From: an uncultured Collinsella sp. | Lineage (GTDB): Bacteria > Actinomycetota > Coriobacteriia > Coriobacteriales > Coriobacteriaceae | Assembly (NCBI GenBank): GCA_902475245.1 | Contig: CABRYP010000027.1 | Coordinates: 1 to 36,904, forward strand | Reading direction: 5' to 3' | Length of the DNA: 36,904 bases | Shown: positions 15,966 through 24,073 of the stretch, one piece after another | Position numbering within the stretch: the stretch's first letter is position 1 | Layout: each line of letters opens with the position of its first letter | Translations under genes and position numbers: made by a program | Notes under the pieces: generated by a model | The model's input: only the letters and a program-made list of their open reading frames with translations | The model's database searches: none | Told to the model about the DNA's origin: nothing

Positions 15966-16931
15966 CTACGAACGACGCGGCTCGGGAACCACGAGCCTAT
16001 CGGGGCTCGCGCCCTCGGCATCCATCAGGCTCACGTAGCGAATCGACGGATCCCCATACATCGCATAGTAATAATTGCCCGTGCGCGCGCTAAAGCATCC
16101 GGTGTAGATAGTCTTCTCGAACTTGCCATCGCCCATCCTGGACGCCCCCTCGATCATCACCACGCCCTCGAGCGAGCGGAACATGCGGACGACGTTTTCG
16201 GTCTCGCTCTCCTTTTGCGGGTAATTGGCATTGAGGTACGCCGCCTTTACAAAACGGCTCGGCGAATAGCAGTCACCCGGAATACCGCGCATGCCGGCAC
16301 CCGCACCATAGGGCTTGAGCTCGGCGCCACGCCATGTCGCCGTCTGCGGAAAATCGCTTGTGGCCGTGATATAGGTGCGCAGGTTTTCCATGTGCCACGG
16401 GAAGGTGGGCTGATTGGCAAGGGTGTCGACCGGATCGTCGTATACATGCAGGCCGTCAGCCATCATCTCGACCACGATGCTACGCTGGCTGTCGCCGATA
16501 ATCCAATGGAGCAGCGACACGCCCAGCCCCTCTCCGGCAGATTTGGCGACAATCACCGTGTCGCGCAGCGCGGCCTCGACCTCATCGACCGTCGAGAACG
16601 TCGCTGCCACCCACAGGGGAAACTCATAGGCTGCGATATTGGTCTTGCCGTCGACAGGGTCCTCGGCATACTCGGCATAACCCGGGAAATTGAGACCCGC
16701 CACGGCGAGGCCCGCATCGTTGCCGCAGTCGAAGAACATGGGATAGTTCTTGTAATCGATGCACATACCGATCACCGCGTGTGCCGCTGTCGCGTCGTCG
16801 ATAAACGAATACGGAATGTGAAACCCGCGAGGCATCACGCGAACCTGTTGGCCATAGTCAAAGCTCCAGTCGAGGTTGCGGCCTAGATACATGTGGCCGG
16901 AATTATCGGTAAATCGAATGCTCGTACACAT
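15966..16931 (-). CDS. bsh: Bile salt hydrolase (choloylglycine hydrolase family)
   Basis: This 321-residue Ntn hydrolase most resembles bifidobacterial bile salt hydrolases and would split glycine or taurine from conjugated bile acids in the cytoplasm. The nucleophile Cys2 must be exposed by removal of Met1. The active-site set is present: Cys2, Arg18, Asp21, Asn81 in GLNFPGY, Asn173 in ANQPTF and Arg226 in SPSRFV. The signature GRNLDWSF is intact. The ATG at 16931, with AGGAGG four bases upstream, is the only start that puts Cys at position 2; a longer frame from 16994 would bury it. Penicillin acylase activity is the alternative, but the match favours bile salts. The leader holds a terminator and competing stems. 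Confidence 0.9.
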   Translation of the reverse strand: MCTSIRFTDNSGHMYLGRNLDWSFDYGQQVRVMPRGFHIPYSFIDDATAAHAVIGMCIDYKNYPMFFDCGNDAGLAVAGLNFPGYAEYAEDPVDGKTNIAAYEFPLWVAATFSTVDEVEAALRDTVIVAKSAGEGLGVSLLHWIIGDSQRSIVVEMMADGLHVYDDPVDTLANQPTFPWHMENLRTYITATSDFPQTATWRGAELKPYGAGAGMRGIPGDCYSPSRFVKAAYLNANYPQKESETENVVRMFRSLEGVVMIEGASRMGDGKFEKTIYTGCFSARTGNYYYAMYGDPSIRYVSLMDAEGASPDRLVVPEPRRS

Positions 16932-16992
16932 AGCGCCTCCTAGCTTCACGTTCTTGCTAATCTCATTGTCACCAATCAAAGAGGCGCTAAAC

Positions 16993-17030
16993 ACAAAAGC
17001 CCGGACATGACAACAATGTCACGCCCGGAC
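16993..17030 (-). terminator. Terminator in the region ahead of the bile salt hydrolase
   Basis: On the minus strand, CCGGGCGTGACA pairs with TGTCATGTCCGG (two G-T pairs, loop TTGT) and is followed by GCTTTTGTG. It stands about 65 bases before the bsh start and 150 bases after the deformylase-like stop. It either ends the upstream transcript or acts as an attenuator of bsh. Confidence 0.65.
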
Positions 17031-17056
17031 CAAAAACCACATATGAACGTAATAAA

Positions 17057-17180
17057 GTCACCCTAACAGGTCGGTCTAGGGTGCCACAGTGTCACAGATC
17101 GCCCCGAACGAGGAGCGCCGCGTACTAATGGTACGCAAGCGACGAGTGAGCGGCGAGGTGTGGTGCTGTGGTCACCCTAG
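17057..17180 (-). promoter_or_regulatory. Competing-stem element between the deformylase-like gene and bsh
   Basis: Read on the minus strand, segment A (CTAGGGTG, 17180-17173) pairs with B (CACCCTAG, 17083-17076). B can also pair with C (TAGGGTG, 17065-17059). The A-B helix extends with CCACAG/CTGTGG to about 14 bp and encloses another stem, GCGTAC/GTACGC around 17120-17136. Mutually exclusive pairing ahead of a terminator is the layout of an attenuator. No known riboswitch or T-box sequence is recognised. Confidence 0.45.
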
Positions 17181-17596
17181 ACAAGCTTGCCGAGGCAGTG
17201 GTCGATCATATGCTGGATCATCTGTGCCTCGAAGCCGACGAAGTCCTGCTTGCGCTCGCGCATCTTGCCGTCGACGATCTGGTCAAAGGCAACCTTGCAC
17301 TTGATGTAGCGCGTGGACTTGGTGATCTCGTCGTGCGTCAGGCAGCTCTCCTCCATCTTGCTGGCACCCAGGCCAAACACCAGACGGGGGTTGTAGAGCA
17401 CATGGGGCTCGCCGGCATCGTCCAGGTAGACGCAGACCTTCTTGGTGATGCCGATCTGGTTGGCGGCAAGGCAGCCGGCATCGTCGAGCGACTTGATGGT
17501 ATCGATCAGGTCCTGTGCCACCGACTCGTCCTCGACGGTCGCGACCTCGCAACGCTGGGACAGAATAGCCTCGTCGTGGCAGAGCTCTTTAATCAT
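17177..17596 (-). CDS. Peptide deformylase-like protein lacking the catalytic glutamate
   Basis: This 139-residue protein is a second short deformylase homologue. Metal ligands are kept: Cys85 in EESCLT, His129 and His133 in QHMIDH. The HExxH glutamate is Met130, so normal deformylase chemistry is unlikely. Motif 1 reads GCLAANQIG, keeping the glutamine that the other copy lacks but replacing the second glycine with Cys; motif 2 has Ser for Gly. Like the copy at 9439-9849 it ends soon after motif 3. The ATG at 17596 is preferred because GGAGG lies 5 bases upstream; the ATG at 17608 overlaps that site. It lies upstream of bsh on the same strand. It could bind formyl-peptides or be a divergent enzyme. 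Confidence 0.8.
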   Translation of the reverse strand: MIKELCHDEAILSQRCEVATVEDESVAQDLIDTIKSLDDAGCLAANQIGITKKVCVYLDDAGEPHVLYNPRLVFGLGASKMEESCLTHDEITKSTRYIKCKVAFDQIVDGKMRERKQDFVGFEAQMIQHMIDHCLGKLV

Positions 17597-17789
17597 ACGT
17601 TCCTCCATAGGGGTCGTTGTAACTGCTTAAGTATACGGTACCCACACATTTTCATACGGAAAATACCGCCCGTCTGCTACAAAGCGCCGAACATCAACAT
17701 GCGAGGAACAACAGCGTCGTAAAGGGGCTATAGTGAGAACGTTCGTATCAATCGGCCTAAACTCGGGGCCGAACAAGGAAAGGGTATGC

Positions 17790-19100
17790 ATGGACGAACT
17801 TTTTCACGTCAGTGAGCGCAAGTCCACAATCGGGACCGAACTTCGCGCTGGACTGACAACATTCCTGGCGATGGCCTACATCATCGCCGTCAACCCTGCG
17901 GTGCTCTCGGGCGCCGGCATCGATGCGGGAGCGCTCGCCTGCGCCACCTGCTTGGGCGCCGGCATCATGACCATCTGCATGGGCATCTTCGCCAACCGCC
18001 CGCTCGCCTGCGCGTCGGGCTTAGGCGTCAACGCGATGATCGCTGGAATCGCCACCACCGTCTGCGGCGGTGACTGGCACGTGGCCATGAGCGTTATCTT
18101 CCTCGAGGGTATCGTCATCTTGCTGCTCGTGCTTTGTGGCCTGCGCGAGGCCATCATGGACGCCATCCCGGTTGTCCTGCGTCACGCCATCTCGGTGGGT
18201 CTGGGCCTGTTCATCGCCATGATTGGCCTGTGCGATGCCGGCATTATCACCGCTGGCGCCGGTACACTCGTCGGTCTGGGCGACATCACCTCCCCCACCT
18301 TCATCGTCGGCATCATCTCCATCCTGGTGACGGTCGCCCTCGCCTGCCGCAACGTCCCCGGCTCGCTGCTCATCGGCATCGTCGTCGCCGTCATCGCCGG
18401 TATCCCCCTAGGTGTGACCCAGGCTCCGACCGGTATCATCGCCCCGCTCGACTTCTCGAGCATCGGTGGCCCCATCGCCGACGCCGGCGGCGTGCCCGCC
18501 ATTGTCAAGGTCCTTACCGACCCCGCGCTCCTCGTCATCTCGTTCTCGCTGCTCATGAGTGACTTCTTCGACACCATGGGCACCGCGATGGCCGTAGCCA
18601 AGCAGGGCGAGTTCCTCACCGACGACGGCAACGTCGAGAATATCAAGGAGATCCTAATCGTCGACTCCGCCGCCGCCGCTGTGGGCGGTTTCATGGGTGT
18701 CTCCTCCATCACCACCTTCGTCGAGTCCACTTCTGGCGCCGCCGACGGTGGCCGCACGGGCCTCACCTCCGTCACCACCGGCGTGCTGTTCATTCTCGCC
18801 GCGTTCTTCTCCCCCATCGTCACCATCGTTTCCAGCGCCGCCACCTGCGGTGCTCTGGTCTACGTCGGCTACCTCATGATGAGCGAGGCCTCCGAGATCG
18901 ACTGGTCCGACGTGTCGCAGGGTTTCCCGGCGTTCATGATTGTCGCCGGCGTGCCCTTCACCTACTCCATCTCTGCCGGCATTGGCCTAGGCTTTATCGC
19001 CTACGTGATCGTCGCGCTCTTTAAGGGCGAGGCCTCCAAGATCAAGCCGCTCATGTGGATCGCAGCTCTCGCCTTCCTCGTCTACTTCTTCGTAGCGTAA
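17790..19100 (+). CDS. AzgA/PbuG-type purine permease
   Basis: This 436-residue membrane protein belongs to the AzgA-like branch of nucleobase transporters that import hypoxanthine, guanine or adenine with protons. It starts MDELFHVSERKSTIGTELRAG and has the conserved TTFLAMAYIIAVNP, ANRPLACASGLGVNA and SDFFDTMGT motifs, then GVSSITTFVESTSGAADGGRTG. There are about twelve to fourteen membrane segments and the length matches PbuG. The ATG at 17790 has AAAGGG five bases upstream. It is monocistronic, with a terminator. The last 46 bases of the gene are repeated after the first surface protein gene (21106-21151), marking a tandem duplication. Which purine is carried is not certain. Confidence 0.92.
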   Translation: MDELFHVSERKSTIGTELRAGLTTFLAMAYIIAVNPAVLSGAGIDAGALACATCLGAGIMTICMGIFANRPLACASGLGVNAMIAGIATTVCGGDWHVAMSVIFLEGIVILLLVLCGLREAIMDAIPVVLRHAISVGLGLFIAMIGLCDAGIITAGAGTLVGLGDITSPTFIVGIISILVTVALACRNVPGSLLIGIVVAVIAGIPLGVTQAPTGIIAPLDFSSIGGPIADAGGVPAIVKVLTDPALLVISFSLLMSDFFDTMGTAMAVAKQGEFLTDDGNVENIKEILIVDSAAAAVGGFMGVSSITTFVESTSGAADGGRTGLTSVTTGVLFILAAFFSPIVTIVSSAATCGALVYVGYLMMSEASEIDWSDVSQGFPAFMIVAGVPFTYSISAGIGLGFIAYVIVALFKGEASKIKPLMWIAALAFLVYFFVA

Positions 19101-19127
19101 CGGCATAGTCTGCTAAAACAGAACACC

Positions 19128-19168
19128 AAAGCGCGGAGTCGCATCGAGCGGCTCCGCGCTTTTCTTTT
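19128..19168 (+). terminator. Intrinsic terminator of the purine permease gene
   Basis: AAAGCGCGGAG pairs with CTCCGCGCTTT, with a T-rich tail (TTTCTTTT). A duplicated, diverged copy is at 21178-21216. Confidence 0.9.
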
Positions 19169-19308
19169 AAAGCCAGGCAACGCACAGACGCGCGATGTTT
19201 TGCTTCCCAAGTTTTGGACATTTTGCCCTCCAAACGGCACTACCGCCGGCTACATCCTGCAGATATGCTGGGCTTAATCGCATAGGCCCTATGAGGATGG
19301 GAGTAACC

Positions 19309-21084
19309 ATGGCCGCCTTGTTCACGACCCCCAAGCGCAATGACAAAACCTCTGGAGCCCATTTTGTCGAGCCCGACGTGTGCCGTCGCACGCTGCTCGC
19401 ACACGGCAGCTGGCGCCGCGTGACGCGCCGCATCGTCTGCGGCCTGGCCTGCGCGCTCACGGTGAGCTCGCTGCTCATGCCGAGCGTCTCGCTCGCGGCC
19501 GAGTGGGTGGACGTCGGCGGCGTCCGCCACGAAGCGGCCGCGGGGCCCGCGGGAGACGCCGCCGGCACCTGGAGCTGGGACGGCGCCGATGACATGAAGC
19601 TCAACGGCTATAACGGCGGCGCGATCGAGGCAGCGGGCAAGCTCAACGTGAGCTACGAGGGCGACAACATCGTCACTAACGGCGACGGCCGCGGCATCAA
19701 GGTTAAGGATGGCGCGAACGAGAACGCCGAGCTTAATATTCAGGGCGACGCGTCCAGCACGCTCAACGTGACATCTTCTCGTGACGCCATCACTTCCGTC
19801 GGCAGCATCAACATCGACGGCGCTGGCACTGTCAACGCCACGAGCACCGAGCACGATGCCATCGATGCCGGGGGCGATGTCACCATCAAGGGCTCGGGAA
19901 ACGTTAACGCCACGGGCGATTCGGATGGCATCAGGGCCGACGGCAACATCACGATCGACAACAGCGGAACCGTCACCGCCAAGGCCACCGAGGATCAGGG
20001 TATCGATGCTAACGAGAACCTCATCATAAAGGGCGGCGGCAAGGTAGAGGCAAGCTCTATCAAAGACAATGCGATTTGGGCCGACGGCAACATCGAGATC
20101 TCGGGTGGCAGCCAGGTCAAGGCAAGCTCCGAGGAAGACGCCACCATCGACGGTAAAAACAGCCTCACGGTCACGAACGCTTCCCTCAACGCAAGTGGCG
20201 TTGGGTATGGCATCTATGTCTACAAGGGCATCACATTCGATGGCGCAACCGTAACGGTCCGTGCAAGTGCAGGGAACGATGAAGCCAGCGCCCTCTTCAC
20301 CGACGAGGACGACATCGTCATCAAGAACGGCTCGATCGTGGATGCGTTCGCAGAAGGCCAGTTCTCGACCGCAATCTTCACCAGAAACTACTACCCCAAC
20401 GAAGCGGGTGGTCACATCTACATTAGTGACTCCGTTGTCAAGGCTATAGCCCGCTATGTCGAGTCCGGTAGCGACGGCCCCGATCACTACAGCAACGACC
20501 AAAGCGGCGCGGTCATTCCCGAGCATAGGGGCGTGAACATCGGCATCTTTGCCCGGACCAAGGAGGGCATCACGCCCGCGACCATCTCGATTGTCCGCAG
20601 TAAGGTCAAAGCTGAGGGAGACACGGCGGCAATCTTCGCCCTTGCCGTGAGCGCGGACGGCGAGACAATCGGCACCATCGAGATCGAAGGCGCTCCCATC
20701 CAGACGCCCACAGGCGGCAAGATCATTGGCTATCGCAACAAGGAAGAACTCGATGACGGCATCTTCTACGTGGTGGGTCAAACCATCGGCACGGGCGACG
20801 CTGTGATCGACTCCCCCTATAACGAAGCTGTCGCCAAGAGCACGGTCATCGCGCCTCCCGAGGAGATCAAACCCGAGGAGAAGCCAGGCGAGACCAAGCC
20901 CGAGGGTTCCAAGTCCGAGGGCACGAAGACGACCAAGACCGTTGCAGTTGCAGCCACGGGAGCCAAGATCGCCGGCAAACTCGCAGCAACCGGCGACGCC
21001 TCGAGCGCAGCCATCGTGGCGGCCGCCCTTGCGGGAACAGCCGCCATCGCCGCGGGCGCCGTGGTGAGCCGCAAGCGCTCGTAA
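19309..21084 (+). CDS. Sortase-anchored beta-helix surface protein, copy A
   Basis: This 591-residue secreted protein has a long N-terminus, then a signal peptide (RRVTRRIVCGLACALTV... to SLAAEW, about residues 38-64). The mature part is built of repeats of about 23 residues with the pattern GxITIDxSGTVTAxA...GIxA, expected to form a right-handed beta-helix and related to carbohydrate-binding surface repeats. A Pro/Lys/Glu-rich wall spacer follows (KPEEKPGETKPEGSKSEG), then the sorting signal LAATGD, a hydrophobic helix and the tail RKRS. LAATG is a variant of LPxTG for sortase. The ATG at 19309 follows GGGAG. The protein is probably displayed on the wall and binds glycans or host surfaces. 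Copy B lies directly downstream. Confidence 0.88.
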   Translation: MAALFTTPKRNDKTSGAHFVEPDVCRRTLLAHGSWRRVTRRIVCGLACALTVSSLLMPSVSLAAEWVDVGGVRHEAAAGPAGDAAGTWSWDGADDMKLNGYNGGAIEAAGKLNVSYEGDNIVTNGDGRGIKVKDGANENAELNIQGDASSTLNVTSSRDAITSVGSINIDGAGTVNATSTEHDAIDAGGDVTIKGSGNVNATGDSDGIRADGNITIDNSGTVTAKATEDQGIDANENLIIKGGGKVEASSIKDNAIWADGNIEISGGSQVKASSEEDATIDGKNSLTVTNASLNASGVGYGIYVYKGITFDGATVTVRASAGNDEASALFTDEDDIVIKNGSIVDAFAEGQFSTAIFTRNYYPNEAGGHIYISDSVVKAIARYVESGSDGPDHYSNDQSGAVIPEHRGVNIGIFARTKEGITPATISIVRSKVKAEGDTAAIFALAVSADGETIGTIEIEGAPIQTPTGGKIIGYRNKEELDDGIFYVVGQTIGTGDAVIDSPYNEAVAKSTVIAPPEEIKPEEKPGETKPEGSKSEGTKTTKTVAVAATGAKIAGKLAATGDASSAAIVAAALAGTAAIAAGAVVSRKRS

Positions 21085-21177
21085 ACACTTTTTCGCACGG
21101 GACGGGTGGATCGCGGCCCTTGCCTTCCTCGTCTACTTCTTCGTAGCGTAAGGGCAAGGCTGCAAAAGCTGAACAAT

Positions 21178-21216
21178 AAAGCGCGGAGTCGCCATGCGGC
21201 CCCGCGCTTTTCTTTT
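21178..21216 (+). terminator. Duplicated terminator between the two surface protein genes
   Basis: AAAGCGCGG pairs with CCGCGCTTT, with an inner GTCGC/GCGGC stem, then TCTTTT. It derives from the permease terminator and now ends the copy A transcript. Confidence 0.85.
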
Positions 21217-21355
21217 AGCGCCGATCCCTGCGCCGGCGTGCGGCCTATTTCTCCCCCCCTTTGGCCATTTTGCCCTCCAAACGGCACTACCGCCGGCAAC
21301 ATCCAGCAGATACGCTGAATCTAGTCGTATAGGCCCTATGAGAACGGGAGCAACC

Positions 21356-23140
21356 ATGGCAGCCTTGTTCACGACCCCCAAACGCAATGACACTACCGCC
21401 GGAACCCATGTTGCCGAACCCGACGTTCGCCGTCGCATAGGACTCGCGCACGGCAGCTGGCGCCGCGTGACGCGCCGCATCGTCGCGGGCGCCGTGTGCG
21501 CGCTCACGGTGAGCTCGCTGCTCATGCCGAGCGTCTCGCTCGCAGCGGAATGGGTCAAGGTCGGCGGCAACAAGTACAACACCGCGGCGAGCGACGAGGC
21601 CGGTACCTGGTCGTGGGACGGCGCCGACGACTTGAAGCTCAACAACTATAACGGCGGCGAGATCCAGGCCGCAGGCAAGCTCAACGTGAATTACTCGGGA
21701 ACCAACATCGTCACTGCCGAATGGATCGAAAGCATCAACGTTTCTCATGGCACTAACGAGAATGCCGAGCTCAATATCCAAGGCGACGAGGGCGGCACGC
21801 TCAGCGTGACATCTACTGAGGACGCTATCCTCTCCACGGGTAATATCAACATCGACGGAGCCGGATCCGTCAACGCCACGAGCGCTGGGTTTGATGCCAT
21901 CAATGCCGGAGGTGATCTCGCTATCAAAGGTTCGGGCAACGTCAACGCCACGGGTGCATCGGATAGCATCAGGGCAAACGGCAATATCACGATTGACGAC
22001 AGCGGAGCCGTCACCGCCAGGGCTACCAAGGACAAGGGTATTGGAGCCGACAAGAACCTCACCATCAAGGGTGGCGGGACGGTCGAGGCAAGCTCAGCCG
22101 ATGGTGAGGCCCTTTGGAGCGGCGGCAATATCAACATCTCGGACGGCGGCCAGGTCAAGGCAAGCTCCGAGAAAGACGCTGCCGTCGAGGCCAAGGGCAG
22201 CCTCGCAGCCACAAACGCCTCCCTCAACGTAAACGGTGTTGAATATGGCGTCTATGCCCACAAGGGCATCACCCTCGATCATGCAAACGTGACGGTCCGT
22301 GCAAGTAAAGGCAGATACGGTGGCGCCAACGCCCTCTTCACCTACCAGGACGACATCGTCGTCAAGAACGGCTCCACCGTGGACGCGTTTGCGGAAGGCG
22401 AGGTTTCGGCTGCATTCTCCACCAGAAACGATCGACCCAACGAGAAGGGCGGCCACATCTACATCAGCGACTCCGTTGTCAAGGCCATAGCCCGCTATGT
22501 CGAGAACGGCGACGGCCCCATCCCCTACAGCGAAAACCAAGATGGCGAGACGAGGCGCGAACCCCAAGGCGAGAACATCGGCATCATCGCCCAGACCAGC
22601 GAGGGCGTCACACCCGCAGTCATCTCGATCATCCACAGCAAGGTAACGGCCGAAGGAGATACAGCGGCAATCTTTGCCCGTGCCATGAGCGCTGACGGCA
22701 AGACAATCGGCACCATCAAGATTGAGAACGCCGCCATCCAGACGCCCGAAGGCGGCAAGGTCATTGACTATCGCAAGCTCCGTGACGGCATCTACGAGGC
22801 AGGCCAAGCCATCGGCACGGGCGACGCCACGATCGACTCCCTCTATATCAAAGCAGTCGCCAAAAGTACGACCATCGCACCTCCCGAGGTAGCCAAGCCG
22901 GAAGACCCCAAACCCGACGAGACCAAGCCCGCAGAAAGCAAGCCCGCGGAGTCCAAGCAGAACCCCAAGCCTGAGGGCTCAAAGCCGACCAAGGCCGTTG
23001 CGGCTTCAACCACGAAAGCCAAGGCTACCGGCGTGCTCGCGGCAACCGGCGACACCTCGGGTGCGGCCATCGTGGCAACCGTCCTTGCGGGAACAGCCGC
23101 TATCGCCGCAGGCACCATGGCGAGCCGTAAGCGTTCTTAG
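21356..23140 (+). CDS. Sortase-anchored beta-helix surface protein, copy B
   Basis: This 594-residue paralogue of copy A shares the N-terminal stretch (MAALFTTPKRND), the signal peptide, the repeat architecture and the sorting signal (LAATGD, hydrophobic helix, RKRS). The wall spacer differs and is longer (KPDETKPAESKPAESKQNPK). The core repeats differ at many positions while the ends are more alike, suggesting diversification of the exposed surface with conserved export and anchoring. The ATG at 21356 is preceded by GGGAG and a region conserved with copy A, including the palindrome ATAGGCCCTAT (21329-21339). It has its own promoter region and terminator. Ligand unknown. Confidence 0.88.
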   Translation: MAALFTTPKRNDTTAGTHVAEPDVRRRIGLAHGSWRRVTRRIVAGAVCALTVSSLLMPSVSLAAEWVKVGGNKYNTAASDEAGTWSWDGADDLKLNNYNGGEIQAAGKLNVNYSGTNIVTAEWIESINVSHGTNENAELNIQGDEGGTLSVTSTEDAILSTGNINIDGAGSVNATSAGFDAINAGGDLAIKGSGNVNATGASDSIRANGNITIDDSGAVTARATKDKGIGADKNLTIKGGGTVEASSADGEALWSGGNINISDGGQVKASSEKDAAVEAKGSLAATNASLNVNGVEYGVYAHKGITLDHANVTVRASKGRYGGANALFTYQDDIVVKNGSTVDAFAEGEVSAAFSTRNDRPNEKGGHIYISDSVVKAIARYVENGDGPIPYSENQDGETRREPQGENIGIIAQTSEGVTPAVISIIHSKVTAEGDTAAIFARAMSADGKTIGTIKIENAAIQTPEGGKVIDYRKLRDGIYEAGQAIGTGDATIDSLYIKAVAKSTTIAPPEVAKPEDPKPDETKPAESKPAESKQNPKPEGSKPTKAVAASTTKAKATGVLAATGDTSGAAIVATVLAGTAAIAAGTMASRKRS

Positions 23141-23197
23141 ACGCCTCTGCGCACATGGCAGCTCCCGCGAAGGCCCCGAGCCCCAGCACCGTTTAAC

Positions 23198-23237
23198 AAC
23201 GCCACCGCCGAGCTCCCCTCCGGCGGTGACGTTTTCC
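23198..23237 (+). terminator. Terminator after surface protein copy B
   Basis: CACCGCCG (23203-23210) pairs with CGGCGGTG (23221-23228), followed by ACGTTTTCC. The flanking AACG/CGTT extends the stem across a bulge. Confidence 0.7.
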
Positions 23238-23347
23238 ATATGCGTCCGCAGGGGATGCACGAGATTGTCTTTGGTCTAGCCCAACCGGCATACGCTGGCG
23301 TGCGACAATTGGGGCTGCCGATATCACAACACTGAGAGAAGCCCGTC

Positions 23348-24013
23348 ATGGAAGCGCATCAAAAGCAGATAACCGTTTATTCGAATCATACGGAAAGCGC
23401 GCCTGTCATCTACCTTCCTGTGGTCGTGGGCGACGGCAGCGAGGTTTATAAGTGTTGCCGAGAGCTCGACTGTCCGCCATTCGCCCTCGTCACCATTGGC
23501 GGGCTCGATTGGAATCGCGAGCTGAGCCCTTGGGCATGCGACGGGACCGTACGCGATGCCGAGCCTTTCGGAGGCCAAGCTGCCGGTTTTCTTGATGAGC
23601 TGCTGAATCAGATAATCCCCCAGGTGGAGTCGTCGCTTCCTCAGCCGCCCACCTGGCGCGGCATTGCCGGTTATTCGCTAGCGGGCCTCTTTTCGCTTTG
23701 GGCCCCCTGGCAGACCGATGCCTTTGACCGCGTCGCAAGCGCATCGGGATCCCTGTGGTTTCCTGGCTTTATCGACTATGCGCACGAGCACGCGATGGCA
23801 GTTACGCCCGACGCCGTCTACCTGTCACTCGGCAAAAAGGAAACCAAGACGCCCAACCGCATGATGCGGCATGTACTCGACGACACACGCGCCATGGAAG
23901 CGTTGCTCGTCGAGCGCGGCATTCCAACAACGCTGGAGCTCAACCCCGGCAATCACTTTGCCCAAACCGACTTACGCATGGCCCGCGGCATCCACTGGGT
24001 ACTGACGCATTAA
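23348..24013 (+). CDS. Alpha/beta-hydrolase, esterase-like
   Basis: This 221-residue protein resembles small esterases of the enterochelin-esterase (IroE/YbbA) group. The nucleophile elbow is GYSLAG with Ser110, and a likely catalytic histidine is His203 in NPGNHFAQTD. The N-terminal VIYLPVVVGDGSEVY replaces the usual longer first strand region, so it is on the short side. No signal peptide is visible, so it is probably cytoplasmic. The ATG has only a weak GAGAGAAG ribosome site. It could cleave a siderophore or another ester; nothing nearby indicates iron metabolism. It converges on the uraA-type gene with a shared terminator. Confidence 0.75.
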   Translation: MEAHQKQITVYSNHTESAPVIYLPVVVGDGSEVYKCCRELDCPPFALVTIGGLDWNRELSPWACDGTVRDAEPFGGQAAGFLDELLNQIIPQVESSLPQPPTWRGIAGYSLAGLFSLWAPWQTDAFDRVASASGSLWFPGFIDYAHEHAMAVTPDAVYLSLGKKETKTPNRMMRHVLDDTRAMEALLVERGIPTTLELNPGNHFAQTDLRMARGIHWVLTH

Positions 24014-24057
24014 AAATGGTGCCCACGCGCATATACGCATGGGCACCATATCTTGTT
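24012..24057. terminator. Bidirectional terminator between esterase and uracil permease
   Basis: A perfect 10-bp stem (24016-24025 with 24040-24049) has an A run on its left, giving TTTTT on the minus strand, and a T-rich right flank. Confidence 0.8.
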
Positions 24058-24073
24058 TAGCTGAACGCAGCTG

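Larger units (their letters stand above)
19055..21084 (+). repeat. Tandem duplication, unit 1
   Basis: The unit comprises the last 46 bases of the purine permease, its terminator, a conserved upstream region and the first surface protein gene. Unit 2 repeats the same order at 21106-23140. The permease tails agree at 43 of 46 positions. Confidence 0.85.
21106..23140 (+). repeat. Tandem duplication, unit 2
   Basis: It begins with a relic of the permease 3' end (21106-21151, including its TAA), then a terminator copy (21178-21216), the conserved upstream region (21258-21355) and the second surface protein gene. No relic follows unit 2. Confidence 0.85.

Noticed and set aside
16932..16994. N-terminal extension of the bile salt hydrolase
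   Set aside because: It would bury the required Cys2 nucleophile and has no ribosome site, while AGGAGG lies before the internal ATG.
17040..17180. T-box leader ahead of bsh
   Set aside because: No T-box sequence of the AGGGTGGNACCGCG type and no specifier loop pattern.
17640..17789. Purine riboswitch ahead of the purine permease
   Set aside because: CGTCTGCTACAAAGCG looks faintly like the J2/3 region, but P1, P2 and the conserved core do not pair.
19240..20781. 513-residue minus-strand frame opposite the first surface protein
   Set aside because: Shadow produced by the repetitive coding frame.
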